Assembly: GCA_900318345.1 (NCBI GenBank)
Contig: ONKD01000003.1
Coordinates: 29,689-93,688 of the forward strand
Source of the DNA: an uncultured Prevotellaceae bacterium
Lineage (GTDB): Bacteria; Bacteroidota; Bacteroidia; Bacteroidales; Muribaculaceae
Length of the DNA: 64,000 nucleotides
Direction of reading: 5' to 3'
Shown here: in pieces, positions 52,801 through 61,795 of the stretch
Numbering within the stretch: the stretch's first letter is position 1
Layout of the letters: every line of letters starts with the position of its first letter
Program-made: the position numbers and the translations under genes
Notes under the pieces: model-generated
The model's database searches: none
Told to the model about the DNA's origin: nothing
Seen by the model: the letters and a program-made list of their open reading frames with translations, nothing else

Positions 52801-55800
52801 AACTAACTGGCTTAACAGAAATCACCATCCCGAACTCCGTCACATCTATTGGCAATTATGCGTTCTCTGGCTGCACAGGGCTGACAGAAATCACCATCCC
52901 CAACTCCGTCACCTCCATTGGCAATGGTGCGTTCCAGAATTGTACAGGACTGACCAGCATCACCATTGGTGAAGCTGTCACTTCAATTGGCAATTATGCG
53001 TTCTATAAGTGCACGGGGCTGACCAGCATCACCATTGGTGAAGCTGTCACTTCAATTGGCAATTCTGCGTTCTATAACTGTAGCGGACTTGAAAGTGTGA
53101 TCTGTTGGGCGCTTGAACCACCTAGTTTAGTCTACAATGCCTTCAATGGTGTGTTAAGCAGTATGTGCGTTTATGTTCCTTCAATTGCGGTTGAGGCATA
53201 TCAGAGTGCGTCAGGATGGAACCAGTTTGAAATCTTGCCCATTAATGATGGCCATGTGCTTTCTGTCAGTCTTCCTGAAAATGTTAATGTGCAGGATTAT
53301 GCTAACATGCGTTTGGAACTCACAAATGCAGAGGGCGGGGATGCTCAACATTACACCTTGACCGATAAGTCAAGTTACAAGTTTACTGTTGAGCCTAATT
53401 CCACCTGGAATGTGACACTGACCAATCAATATGGAGATCTGTTTGGTAAAATAGAACATGTTGAAGTGAGTGAGGAGAATGTTGCAGTGATTTTTCCCTC
53501 GCTGCTAAAGCCTCAGGATGTCTCCTTAAAAGTCAAGAAACCTAATGGCCAAGATGTGACTGCTCAATGCAAAATCTCTTGGTTTGATGAGGATGGAGAG
53601 TTGCTGTTGCAAGGCAATCCCATCAAGAAATTGCCCGCTGGACGCAAGTTAAAGTATCAAGTGTCGTTACCGCAAGATTTGGCAACCGCTTACACCTTGC
53701 CGTCAACTAGCACCTACACGGTCAAGGACGGTAATAACGAAATTTCTTGCCAGTTGTCGGCTATCGGCGAAACGCTGTTAAGCGGAAAGGTCAAGGATGC
53801 GACCAATAACCAGTCGTTGTATGGCTCAATGATCTCGGCAGTGCAGTCGTTTGGCGGTGGTACTACCAAGATAATTACTGCAACCACCGACAACCAGGGA
53901 CAGTATTCATTAGATGCTTCTACAGTGCCTACCACATTGACCATTGCTGCGACCGGCTATATTAGCCAGACCATTGACTGCGACATGACGAGTGGCGGCA
54001 GCACTGTTACCGTTCCTGATGTAGCATTAAGCCCCATTACTGGTGCTGTGGTCAACATTAACTTGACCTATACTCCCGCTCATGCCGAGGGCGAGTCAGC
54101 CGAAACCCAGAATTGGTACAGTGACTATAACAATGTGGATTATGAGGTCTATAACATGACCACGGGCCACGCTATCACTGATATCAGCGTCCAGTACCCG
54201 CAAATCGTCTTGTTGGAGGATGTCAATGACGGCAATGTTCTTGAACTGACTGCGACAAGTCGCAAGAATGCTTTCAAGCCGGTCAAGACAACCGTAACTA
54301 TCGCAGAGCAAAAGGCGACCGCAACCTTCAATATTAAGGAATTGGGTAAAGTGACTGCAACATTCAATAGGAACATCAATCCCAAAGTGACAGGAACACT
54401 CTATGATGCAGAGAACAAACTGGTCAAAACTGCCGACTACTCGGGTAGTACACAGACGATAGAAGAGTTACCTGATGGCAATTATCAGCTTGTCACTATG
54501 GGCAAGAGTGACTTCTTTAATTCCATTTATGATTTGGATCAGTTTGCCTCAGCCGGATTGACCGAAGGCGATGACTATGTCAAGAACGATGTGCAAGTCA
54601 ATAGCGGCATCATCAGTCTGGTGTCTATTGACGAAGTGCCATTCTTTGACGAGAGCAAATTCTACTATACGGGCGAACATACTTCCTTCTCGGTCAACAA
54701 GCCAAGCATTGTTGTTGGCAACTACTTGACTTATAGAGCCCAGATTGACTTCAAGGAGCAGTATGCCAATCAGGTGAGTGATGTTCAACTCATTGTAGAT
54801 TTACCAGAGTCCTGTTCATTTATAGACAACTCTGTTATGGCTGGGGCTGCTTTAGCTGGTTATAGTACAAGCGGGAACCGTATCACTATACCCATGGCTA
54901 ACTATAGTGACATTGTTCGTTTCTGTGCCATCCCGACTATGTCTGGTGATTTCGCTCCCAGTGCCTTTGTAAGGTTTAAACTTAATGGCAAGTACATTAC
55001 CCAACCCATCGGCAATGCGCCTTTCACTGCACAAGGATTGTCAATCACTGTCCCGACCACTGTAGCCAAAACCCTGATCCCTATCTCGGGAACGGCTATA
55101 GGTGCGTGTGAGGTCGACATCTATGACAACGATGTGCTCATCGGTCACACTACATCGCTGCAGAATGGCACTTGGTCAACCCAATGTGAATTGTATAACC
55201 CCTACAATTTGTCAACACATAGGATTTATGCTAAGGTTACGACTGCTCAAGGTTATGTCCTTCAAACAGAAGTTGCTAAATGTTTCTATGACCAAAATGC
55301 GATTGAGGTTGATAATGTGGTGATGACGTTCTATAATGGGTGGCTGAAACATAGTGTAACGGTAACTTTTGACTTCTTAAATGGGACAGTTAATCCCAGT
55401 TCCTATTCGCCCTATACTACTACTACCGACATTACTTTCGTAGTCAATTTCACCAATAACGATACAACTACTGTGTCGGATGTGGTTGTGAACGTGTTCA
55501 CTGATCATAACAACATTCATAGATTGCTGGCCGTTTATGATGAGAATTCTAATCAATGGGTGGCATCAGCAACTTTTTCAAGTAACGACCTGCCTGTAAA
55601 TGTTAGTGTTGATTATTCAGTTAATACTGAATGGATATTTACTTCCACACACCTCAATGATGTCCTCAGCGAGGCCAAAAGTGAATACGATGAATATGTT
55701 CAAGGGCGGAATGATATCGATGAAATGCTGGCAAATGCTTGGGCCGCAATCGAAGATGCGGGAGACAATACCGATGCATTATTGGCGGCATATGATAGTT

Positions 55801-58800
55801 TTGACAACGTGATAAGTCAAATAAACGCTATTTACAACCTGGGCATTGACTTGCAGTCATCTTCGGAATATGACTATTTATCAGAAGAAGAACTTGAGGC
55901 TACCGAAGCAGAAGACATCACCAGAATGTTGACATTCCTGCAAGAGCTTGAGCAAGAGATAGAATTTATCAATAAGACATATATCTATCAGGAATACTCT
56001 GATTACGTCGACCAACAAAACGGCATCACCATATCATCGACCACTTGCGACGGCTTGTCTCCTGCCTATCTTTTGGTGAATGGATATGAGGCCATTTTTA
56101 CCGATAATGGCGATTCAATTTATGTTAAATTCCGAAGTGACACAGTTTCTTATGTGAATTTTGAAGAAAATATCTGCCAGACAATCGTTTTAAGCGATAT
56201 CGGGAAATCAATAATGTTTGCTTCGACTGTTATGGAACTAGCTTCTTCAGAAGAATCTTCGGAACTGATTGAGGAATTGAAAGTCATATTCAATAAGATA
56301 GAAGAAAAGCAGAAGCAAGCCGATCAGATATTAGCAATGCTTGGCAGGGCGACTGTTAATTCAATCAAAGACGATTATACTGAAATGCTTGCCAACTGTA
56401 ATAATTTGGTAGGAACATTTAAGGAATTGTCAAATTTGGTATCTGATTTTGTTGATAAAGCTAAGGATACAAAGCTGTTTACACCATTAAAATCGTTGCA
56501 GGATAAATACAACAGATTGCATAATGAATGGTCTTTGGCTAAAGCGCATGCAACCAAATCGAAAAATATTAATCGACATCTATTCTGGAAATCTATTGCC
56601 GCGAGACTAGAGGAGCAGATGCCAAAATCTAAATTCTTAATGAATTCGGGCAAATTCCTCATGAGATATGCTCCTGTTGCTGCTTCTGCCTTTGCTGTGG
56701 CTGATGGTGCCGAAAAAATCGCTACGGTAGTTGGAGCCGCATCGACGATATTTCCATGTGAGAATGATGTGTTAAATGCATGTCGTGCAATGATATACGC
56801 AATTGGTATCGTTAGAAATATAGGTAATTATGTCGGAGCCAACATAGCTGTTGATCTTGCTTTAGATGGGACGACATTAGCGACCTCGGAAACTGTTTTG
56901 GGCGCGGTTGGGTTTATCGTCTTAAAATACATCGCATCGTGGGGTGTCGATAAGGCGACCGGATGGCTCTTCAATAGCCAAATGAATACCTTGTATAATA
57001 AGATTGGAGCACTGAAGTGTCAAAAAGAGCTGGAATCAGAACCCTCTGAGCCCAAGACACCTCCTACAACCCCAATTCACGACCCCTCTGGATTTGTTTA
57101 TGAGGGTGTTCCCTCTAACCGTTTGCAGGGCGTGACTGCGACTTGTTACTACAAGGAGACGGTTGAGGATATGTATGGAGACCTGCATGAGGAGGTCGTT
57201 CTGTGGGATGCAGAGCAGTATGGCCAGGAGAATCCATTGCTCACCGATGAGAATGGTTTCTATCGCTGGGATGTACCCGTCGGCATGTGGCAGGTGAAGT
57301 ATGAGAAGGAGGGTTATGAGACGACTTACAGCGACTGGCTGCCCGTGCCTCCTCCTCAACTGGACGTGAACATCGGCATGGTGCAGATGCGTCAGCCTGA
57401 GGTCATCAAAGCCCGTGCTTATCCCAAGGCTGTGGAATTTGAGTTCGACAAGTTCATGTTCCCCGAGACACTGAACAGTGATAACATTACCGTGACTGTC
57501 AATGGATCACCCGTTAGTGGTACTATTGAGTTGCTGAACGCCGAGGTGGATGACCCGCTGGCCATCACTTCAATTCGCCGCGCTCCGGGAACTGGCTTGA
57601 CCTTCGCCTCGAAGGTGCGCTTTAATGCCAACATCCCGTTCAATGCCGACAAGGTAACACTCCATGTCAAGAAAGACGTGAAGAGTTATGCCGATCTGGA
57701 GATGTATGAGGACTACGAGGCCGTGCTGGATGTTGAACTCGAAATCCAGTCGATTGAAGCCGACTCGACCGTGAACATCCTCTACGGCGACAGCCGCCAG
57801 TTGACTGTTACTGTATTACCCGCTAACGCGTCAAGGGGCAAGACCCTGTCTGTGAGAAGTGTAGCTCCGATGATTGCCACGACCGATGCCGAGTCTTACA
57901 CGCTCAACAATAACGGTCAGGCCATCATCACCGTGGATGGTGACGTGCCCGGGATGACTTCGCTACTCTACAGCATTGAGGGTTATGACTTGACAGCATC
58001 CACACTCGTCAAAGTGATGATGGAGAGCCAGATAACAGTTGCGACACCGACGGCCTCGATCGCAAGCGGCAGCGAGGTGGAAAAAGGCACTGCTGTCTAT
58101 CTGTATTGCATGACCGAGGGCGTTACAATCTACTACACGCTGGATGGTTCCTGTCCGTGTGACAACACGCCAGCCCGTAAGGTTTATGACGGAACTCCAA
58201 TCATCATCAACAGCACCACCACCATCAAGGCGATGGCAACGGCTCCCGACCTGTATGATAGCGACGTGGCTACCTTCGTTTACCGTGTGGGCAACGGCCT
58301 CATGGGTGATGTTAATGGAGATGGCGAGGTAAATATTGCTGATGTCAATGCGGTAATTGACATTATCCTGGGTGGAAACGTAGATGCAGACACGCGTGAC
58401 CGTGCTGACGTTAATGAGGATGGTGAAATAAATATCGCCGATATCAATGCTGTGATTAACATCATCTTGGATCCTTCACGTCTCATGTCACACAAGGTGA
58501 ATTGTAATGACAAACTTCATCTTGAAAACGTGAATTTGAGGCCAGGTGATGTTCGTACCCTTCAAGTCAATGTAGATCATGCATCACAATATAGTGCTAT
58601 GCAATGTGACATTGTATTGCCTGCTGGCCTGACTCTTTTGAATACGGCTTCAATCGGGAATAATGTGACTAAGGTGAACAACTTGGACGAAACGTCATCT
58701 CGTGCATTGTCATATTCTCCCACTAAAGTTCCGTTCGCAAGTAATAGCCAAGGAATCTTAACCTTGACTGTACGAGCTGATGAAGCTCTTGAGGCTGAAA

Positions 58801-59108
58801 GCGAGATCGTATTAACCAATGTCGTTCTTGCTGATGCTGAGAATAAGGCTTGGCATCTGGCAGATTGCAAAGCACAGGTAAATAACACAAGTGGTGTTAA
58901 TGACTTGACTTCCGTTGCTGACAAGGTTTGGGTTGAGGGGCATACTTTATTCATCGAAGCACACCATGATGGAACTGCTCAACTGGCCACGATTAATGGA
59001 ATCGTATGCGATATTCCTGTCAAAGCTGGAGTAAATCAGCATCGTCTCGATCAAGGTATCTATATTGTAGTGATCAATGGCGTTTCGCATAAGATAGCTA
59101 TCAAGTAA
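49878..59108 (+). CDS. giant BspA-like mosaic surface protein (3076 residues)
   Basis: Signal peptide 1-27. Residues about 60-1100 are BspA-type LRR_5 repeats (LTEITIPNSVTSIGxxAFSGC), interrupted seven times by a NAENC/IERIVIG module. Then: a beta-rich linker; a carboxypeptidase regulatory-like domain near 1297-1370 (LLSGKVKDATNNQSLYGS); DUF11/Ig-like parts near 1600-1800; a helical segment 1930-2040; a coiled coil 2120-2247; a hydrophobic Ala/Gly-rich helical stretch 2250-2366; a second regulatory-like domain about 2390-2500; a chitobiase-C-like domain 2720-2805 (GVTIYYTLDGSCP); two dockerin loops from 2808; a cohesin-like beta region 2865-3005; and a T9SS type-A-like sorting domain ending GVSHKIAIK. 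Probably an exported adhesin and the cargo of the island. Confidence 0.88.
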   Translation: MRMKQSLFRTQLASLLLLLLLPNISVAHDFEVNGIYYNIDGDNAVVTYKGTSYYNTDDYSDEVSIPSSVTHDGTTYSVTSIGSSAFYNCTGLTSITIPNSVISIGGHAFSGCIGLTEITIPNSVTTIGYGAFSGCKGLKTVYFNAENCSDIDYEYGNGLVFRNCPIERIVIGDNVAKIPANFAYGLTGLTEITIPNSVTSIGGHAFYGCTGLTEITIPNSVTTIGQYAFSNCTGLKTIYFNAENCSYYYSSYHPFRNCPIERIVIGDNVAKIPANFANGLTGLTEITIPNSVTSIGSSAFSGCTGLTNITIPNSVTSIDGSTFSGCTGLTGITIPNSVTSIGSSAFSGCTGLAEITIPNSVTSVGSSAFSGCTGLTNITIPNSVTTIGYGAFSGCTGLTSATIGNSVASIGRYVFNNCTGLKTVYFNAENCNDFDISYASYHPFYDCPIERIVIGVNVKNIPAHFARWLTDLTEISIPNSITSIGSYAFSGCTGLTNINIQNSIIGGNMFSGCTGLTSITIPNSVTTIGYGAFSGCTELANVNIQNSIIGQNMFSGCKGLTEITIPNSVTEINGSAFSGCTGLTEINIQNSIIGSSMFSGCTGLTEITIPNSVTSIGNGAFSGCTGLKTVYFNAENCGDFSSSGHPFSICSIERIVIGDNVKKIPSYFANVLTGLTEITIPNSVTSIGYYAFQGCTGLTNITIPNSVTSIGNGAFSGCTGLKTVYFNAENCIFSSSVHPFSNSPVERIVIGANVKKIPGYFAYKLTGLTEITIPNSVTSVGNNAFYNCTGLTSITIPNSVTSVGNSAFRDCSGLKTVYFNAENCSQFNNSSSYHPFSNCPIERIVIGANVKRIPAYFADALTGLTEITIPNSVTSVGANAFSGCTGLTNINIQNSIIGSYMFQGCTGLTEITIPNAVTSIDENAFSGCRGLKTVYFNAENCGDFSSSGHPFSICSIERIVIGDNVKKIPGYFAYKLTGLTEITIPNSVTSIGNYAFSGCTGLTEITIPNSVTSIGNGAFQNCTGLTSITIGEAVTSIGNYAFYKCTGLTSITIGEAVTSIGNSAFYNCSGLESVICWALEPPSLVYNAFNGVLSSMCVYVPSIAVEAYQSASGWNQFEILPINDGHVLSVSLPENVNVQDYANMRLELTNAEGGDAQHYTLTDKSSYKFTVEPNSTWNVTLTNQYGDLFGKIEHVEVSEENVAVIFPSLLKPQDVSLKVKKPNGQDVTAQCKISWFDEDGELLLQGNPIKKLPAGRKLKYQVSLPQDLATAYTLPSTSTYTVKDGNNEISCQLSAIGETLLSGKVKDATNNQSLYGSMISAVQSFGGGTTKIITATTDNQGQYSLDASTVPTTLTIAATGYISQTIDCDMTSGGSTVTVPDVALSPITGAVVNINLTYTPAHAEGESAETQNWYSDYNNVDYEVYNMTTGHAITDISVQYPQIVLLEDVNDGNVLELTATSRKNAFKPVKTTVTIAEQKATATFNIKELGKVTATFNRNINPKVTGTLYDAENKLVKTADYSGSTQTIEELPDGNYQLVTMGKSDFFNSIYDLDQFASAGLTEGDDYVKNDVQVNSGIISLVSIDEVPFFDESKFYYTGEHTSFSVNKPSIVVGNYLTYRAQIDFKEQYANQVSDVQLIVDLPESCSFIDNSVMAGAALAGYSTSGNRITIPMANYSDIVRFCAIPTMSGDFAPSAFVRFKLNGKYITQPIGNAPFTAQGLSITVPTTVAKTLIPISGTAIGACEVDIYDNDVLIGHTTSLQNGTWSTQCELYNPYNLSTHRIYAKVTTAQGYVLQTEVAKCFYDQNAIEVDNVVMTFYNGWLKHSVTVTFDFLNGTVNPSSYSPYTTTTDITFVVNFTNNDTTTVSDVVVNVFTDHNNIHRLLAVYDENSNQWVASATFSSNDLPVNVSVDYSVNTEWIFTSTHLNDVLSEAKSEYDEYVQGRNDIDEMLANAWAAIEDAGDNTDALLAAYDSFDNVISQINAIYNLGIDLQSSSEYDYLSEEELEATEAEDITRMLTFLQELEQEIEFINKTYIYQEYSDYVDQQNGITISSTTCDGLSPAYLLVNGYEAIFTDNGDSIYVKFRSDTVSYVNFEENICQTIVLSDIGKSIMFASTVMELASSEESSELIEELKVIFNKIEEKQKQADQILAMLGRATVNSIKDDYTEMLANCNNLVGTFKELSNLVSDFVDKAKDTKLFTPLKSLQDKYNRLHNEWSLAKAHATKSKNINRHLFWKSIAARLEEQMPKSKFLMNSGKFLMRYAPVAASAFAVADGAEKIATVVGAASTIFPCENDVLNACRAMIYAIGIVRNIGNYVGANIAVDLALDGTTLATSETVLGAVGFIVLKYIASWGVDKATGWLFNSQMNTLYNKIGALKCQKELESEPSEPKTPPTTPIHDPSGFVYEGVPSNRLQGVTATCYYKETVEDMYGDLHEEVVLWDAEQYGQENPLLTDENGFYRWDVPVGMWQVKYEKEGYETTYSDWLPVPPPQLDVNIGMVQMRQPEVIKARAYPKAVEFEFDKFMFPETLNSDNITVTVNGSPVSGTIELLNAEVDDPLAITSIRRAPGTGLTFASKVRFNANIPFNADKVTLHVKKDVKSYADLEMYEDYEAVLDVELEIQSIEADSTVNILYGDSRQLTVTVLPANASRGKTLSVRSVAPMIATTDAESYTLNNNGQAIITVDGDVPGMTSLLYSIEGYDLTASTLVKVMMESQITVATPTASIASGSEVEKGTAVYLYCMTEGVTIYYTLDGSCPCDNTPARKVYDGTPIIINSTTTIKAMATAPDLYDSDVATFVYRVGNGLMGDVNGDGEVNIADVNAVIDIILGGNVDADTRDRADVNEDGEINIADINAVINIILDPSRLMSHKVNCNDKLHLENVNLRPGDVRTLQVNVDHASQYSAMQCDIVLPAGLTLLNTASIGNNVTKVNNLDETSSRALSYSPTKVPFASNSQGILTLTVRADEALEAESEIVLTNVVLADAENKAWHLADCKAQVNNTSGVNDLTSVADKVWVEGHTLFIEAHHDGTAQLATINGIVCDIPVKAGVNQHRLDQGIYIVVINGVSHKIAIK

Positions 59109-59136
59109 GACTCTTAAATAAGCGTCTAACACATGG

Positions 59137-59172
59137 AAATGGTTACTCATCACATGGGTGACCATTTTCATT
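59137..59172 (+). terminator. terminator of the giant gene
   Basis: 14-base arms AAATGGTTACTCAT and ATGGGTGACCATTT pair with two wobbles around CAC, then TCATTTTTAT; 29 bases past the stop. Confidence 0.75.
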
Positions 59173-59303
59173 TTTATAATGATTTAGCTTCATCGAAGCC
59201 GAAAGAAAAACGGCTAATGCTTGCCGTCTTTCTAATTATAGTCCTCACACCACTTAAATATCGTGGAATGATCAATCGTCTAAAGCTGTGATTGAGCTCT
59301 TAG

Positions 59304-59525
59304 TCAGTATTGTCTCTTTCTGCTGACTACACGGATGTACTTGGCTTTGGGATATTTCTTCCTCGCCTTGTAGTGAATGCATATCCGGCTTCTGCTCATG
59401 CTTACAATCTGGATTTGCCTACCATCCACTTCAACCTCGTAAGTGTAGATTGTGGGGATGGGCATTTTTGTGGTAGAGTTTCCAGCCCACCACTCAATCA
59501 ATAATTCTTTAATTGTCTTAATCAT
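59304..59525 (-). CDS. hypothetical basic protein, 73 residues
   Basis: No recognised family. Very basic C-terminal half (HYKARKKYPKAKYIRVVSRKRQY) with Tyr/Lys/Arg, and a beta-rich middle (YTYEVEVDGRQIQIVSM). Its start overlaps the recombinase stop by 4 bases (ATGA), a translationally coupled arrangement, so it may assist or regulate the recombinase. Confidence 0.65.
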   Translation of the reverse strand: MIKTIKELLIEWWAGNSTTKMPIPTIYTYEVEVDGRQIQIVSMSRSRICIHYKARKKYPKAKYIRVVSRKRQY

Positions 59526-60199
59526 TTCAGTTGATATCGGTTTATGAGGATCGAGACCTGCTTGGCGGTGAACTTACCTCCTCTGCTAGTCGTAAAACCC
59601 TCGTTGTTTAATGTTCTAGCCATCTCGCTCAGGTTATTGGTTTCTCTCACCAGGATCTTCAGCATTGCAACAGCTCTCTTGTTGTGAGGATTGTTCGCCG
59701 CTTTCTCCTGGTTCGTTTGCCGGCTGTTCGAGATAGCTTTCTCCATATTGCCCGTCAAGTTCTCAGGTTTACCAAGTTGACACCCTTGCTCCTTCTTTAC
59801 TTGTAGGGCTGCTCTGGTACGCTGACGGATCAATCCAGCCTCATATTCACTTATGGCTGCGATGATAGTCAATACCAGTCTATTTGCTCTTGGGAAGTCA
59901 CAGAATACGATTTCTATGCCCGAATCCAAAAGCTGGCTCGTAAAGGTCACATTTCTTGATAGTCGGTCCATTTTGGCGACAATCAGTGTAGCCTTCTCCT
60001 TCTTGCAGAGTTCCAACGCCTCGTGTAGCTTGGGACGCTGTGTTTTTCGTCCGCTTTCAACTTCCACGAATTCAGCTATCGGTTCTTCTCCGCTAAGATA
60101 GTTTCTGATAATTTCCTGTTGTGCTTGTAATCCCAATCCTGACACACCTTGACGTTGTGTCGAGACTCTAAGATACGCAACATATGCATTATTATCCAT
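59522..60199 (-). CDS. serine recombinase (resolvase/invertase family)
   Basis: 225 residues. The N-terminal resolvase domain has the nucleophile Ser13 in AYLRVSTQRQG, followed by VAKMDRLSRN with the conserved Arg residues near 75 and the helix E region RQRTRAAL. A C-terminal HTH-like DNA-binding part is formed by LSEMARTLNNEGFTTSRGGKFTAKQV. Start chosen at MDNNAYVAYL; the frame is open 78 bases further up from a GTG in the leader. Intact catalytic set. It would cut and rejoin at a 2-bp crossover; target site not seen. Same minus-strand block as the unknown genes, 4-base overlap with the next gene. Confidence 0.9.
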   Translation of the reverse strand: MDNNAYVAYLRVSTQRQGVSGLGLQAQQEIIRNYLSGEEPIAEFVEVESGRKTQRPKLHEALELCKKEKATLIVAKMDRLSRNVTFTSQLLDSGIEIVFCDFPRANRLVLTIIAAISEYEAGLIRQRTRAALQVKKEQGCQLGKPENLTGNMEKAISNSRQTNQEKAANNPHNKRAVAMLKILVRETNNLSEMARTLNNEGFTTSRGGKFTAKQVSILINRYQLK

Positions 60200-60243
60200 T
60201 GTTTGAAAAATATTAAACCCTCGTTTAGTATTGTTCAAGAATA

Positions 60244-60277
60244 GTGGGACCCTCCAAAATTGCCTGGAAAATCCCAC
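60244..60277. repeat. inverted repeat GTGGGA/TCCCAC upstream of the recombinase
   Basis: 6-bp arms 22 bases apart in the gap between the recombinase and the upstream gene. Possibly a regulatory or resolution site; the arms are short. Confidence 0.3.
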
Positions 60278-60307
60278 TTTCTCTCAATTTTCGGTTTCTG
60301 TGATAAA

Positions 60308-60508
60308 TCATTTTCTCTTGTTTTTGTTGATTTCACTGATGAGCCTTCGGTTGAGAGCGTTGAGTGCTTTATACAACCGATCATAGCTCTTTTCATACTT
60401 TGTGCCTCGGAGTCTTAATCCGGCACTCACGAGATCATTACCGGCATTATAGATATCCTTTTGTGCCAGGCGTAATTCTCTCAGTCGGTCTTCTTCTGTA
60501 AAAATCAT
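60308..60508 (-). CDS. hypothetical protein, 66 residues
   Basis: No recognised family. A helical, charged protein (EEDRLRELRLAQKDIYNAG, then a Leu/Arg-rich end), no signal. Seven bases separate it from the upstream 77-residue gene, so the two are cotranscribed. Confidence 0.65.
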   Translation of the reverse strand: MIFTEEDRLRELRLAQKDIYNAGNDLVSAGLRLRGTKYEKSYDRLYKALNALNRRLISEINKNKRK

Positions 60509-60515
60509 AATGCGT

Positions 60516-60749
60516 TCAGTTTAAATAAGTGTTGTTTACTACGGTTTTGTAATAGCTTCCGGGGCAAGGGATTCGTACTTTCGTAAAAACCATTTGCCAC
60601 CATTCGCTTCTTAGGTTAGGTTTTTCTCCCATCAGCATCTCAACGATTGCAGGATGGATTGGAAATACGAACTGAAGCGCCCTCTTGCGGCTCATGTCCG
60701 ATAACCCATTCCAGTACTTCAATGTCATTTTCTTTGTTTTCTGTGCCAT
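60516..60749 (-). CDS. hypothetical protein, 77 residues
   Basis: No recognised family. Basic N-terminus (MAQKTKKMTLKYWNGLSDMS), a proline-bearing core (FPIHPAIVEMLMGEKP) and Trp-rich middle. Looks like a compact small helical protein; cotranscribed with the 66-residue gene. A terminator-like hairpin sits upstream. Confidence 0.65.
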   Translation of the reverse strand: MAQKTKKMTLKYWNGLSDMSRKRALQFVFPIHPAIVEMLMGEKPNLRSEWWQMVFTKVRIPCPGSYYKTVVNNTYLN

Positions 60750-60769
60750 TGTTGTTTGTGTTTTATGAA

Positions 60770-60805
60770 GAAGGCCCTCACATGTTAAGTTTTGTGAGAG
60801 CCTTC
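60770..60805 (-). terminator. hairpin after the M20-like gene
   Basis: 12-base arms GAAGGCCCTCAC/GTGAGAGCCTTC (one G:T wobble) around a 12-base loop, 6 bases past the peptidase stop. Weak T-tract on the minus strand. Confidence 0.6.
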
Positions 60806-60811
60806 GTTCGG

Positions 60812-61789
60812 TTAATAATGTTTGTAATACTCGGCTTCTTCTCTACCCCAAAAATCCAGATCAGCTTTTACCATTTCATACGTGGATTTAAGTTCTGTCC
60901 TGTCAAGTTTGGGATTGTGTTGTTGATATGCTGCTTCTACTTCTCCAAATGTTAGGTCGGGATAAGTCTGAAGTAACTCATACAGCTCATCATAATATTC
61001 GTAGAAATAATCGTCGAACCCATAGAATCCTCCCATCTTGTAATCATACTCATGCGGATAGGTTTCAGTACAGTTATCAATGATATTTTCTACAAACGAC
61101 AAACAATTAAGAAGATCTTGTTTTATCGTAAATTCATGATCTGTGTGGGGGTCGTAATACCCGCAGCTCATATTCACGGCACTGACTTGAAGACCATTCT
61201 CTTTAAGGGTCAGCACGTCGGTCATCATTCCTTCCTCAAGATGATAACCAAATTGCTCATGTCCGGTAGCTTCAATAAATTCCTTAGAGGCTATTTCAGT
61301 GGAGCAGATGGAAGCGATAAGGTCATTACTTCCTCTTCTGTCACACTGAATCACAAATCTGACGTCCTTGAAGAAATCCATATTGGCTTTGCTACTACCA
61401 ACACATCCGACTTCTTCTCCAACGAAAAATGCTACTTTAAGGTTGTCGTATTTCATCAGACACTTCAGGCAGATCCATACACCATTTTTGTCGTCTGCTC
61501 CAAGTCCTTCAAGTCGTTTATTCTTGGGACTATAGCCGAAAATGATGTCCTTGGTCTCGATAGCCTGAAAATCTCGTGAATGAATGCTTTGTACTTGATC
61601 TATGTGAGCGACCAAGCACGGGTAGGTGTCAGCAATACCTTTCGTGATATAAATATTGCCGACTTCTCGATCTAATTCAACTTTCGCTCCCGGTACATTG
61701 TTTCTAATCCACCAAAGCAGAAATTTGATCATCTTCTGTTCTTTTCCACTCTTGCTGTGAATGGAATAAAGTTTTTTAAGCAGTTTCAT
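60812..61789 (-). CDS. M20/M42-like zinc metallopeptidase
   Basis: 325 residues. The metal-ligand set of the M20/M28/M42 clan can be placed: H62 and D64 (AHIDQV), D99 (GLGADDKNG), E125/E126 (GEEVGCVGS), D150 (QCDRRG), H215 or H218 (DPHTDHEF). The likely catalysis is removal of N-terminal residues from peptides, as in PepT-type enzymes. The C-terminal 80 residues are acidic and Tyr-rich (FDDYFYEYYDELYELL), unusual for the family. No signal peptide. A metallopeptidase within a mobile block is unusual, and its substrate is unknown. Confidence 0.75.
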   Translation of the reverse strand: MKLLKKLYSIHSKSGKEQKMIKFLLWWIRNNVPGAKVELDREVGNIYITKGIADTYPCLVAHIDQVQSIHSRDFQAIETKDIIFGYSPKNKRLEGLGADDKNGVWICLKCLMKYDNLKVAFFVGEEVGCVGSSKANMDFFKDVRFVIQCDRRGSNDLIASICSTEIASKEFIEATGHEQFGYHLEEGMMTDVLTLKENGLQVSAVNMSCGYYDPHTDHEFTIKQDLLNCLSFVENIIDNCTETYPHEYDYKMGGFYGFDDYFYEYYDELYELLQTYPDLTFGEVEAAYQQHNPKLDRTELKSTYEMVKADLDFWGREEAEYYKHY

Positions 61790-61795
61790 ATCTCA

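Noticed and set aside
58900-59108. polymorphic toxin C-terminus on the giant protein
   Set aside because: The C-terminus looks like a sorting domain, and no immunity-like gene follows on the same strand.
49878-60199. invertase-driven phase variation of the adhesin by the nearby serine recombinase
   Set aside because: No pair of inverted repeats flanking a promoter or cassette could be found; the idea remains open but is not supported here.
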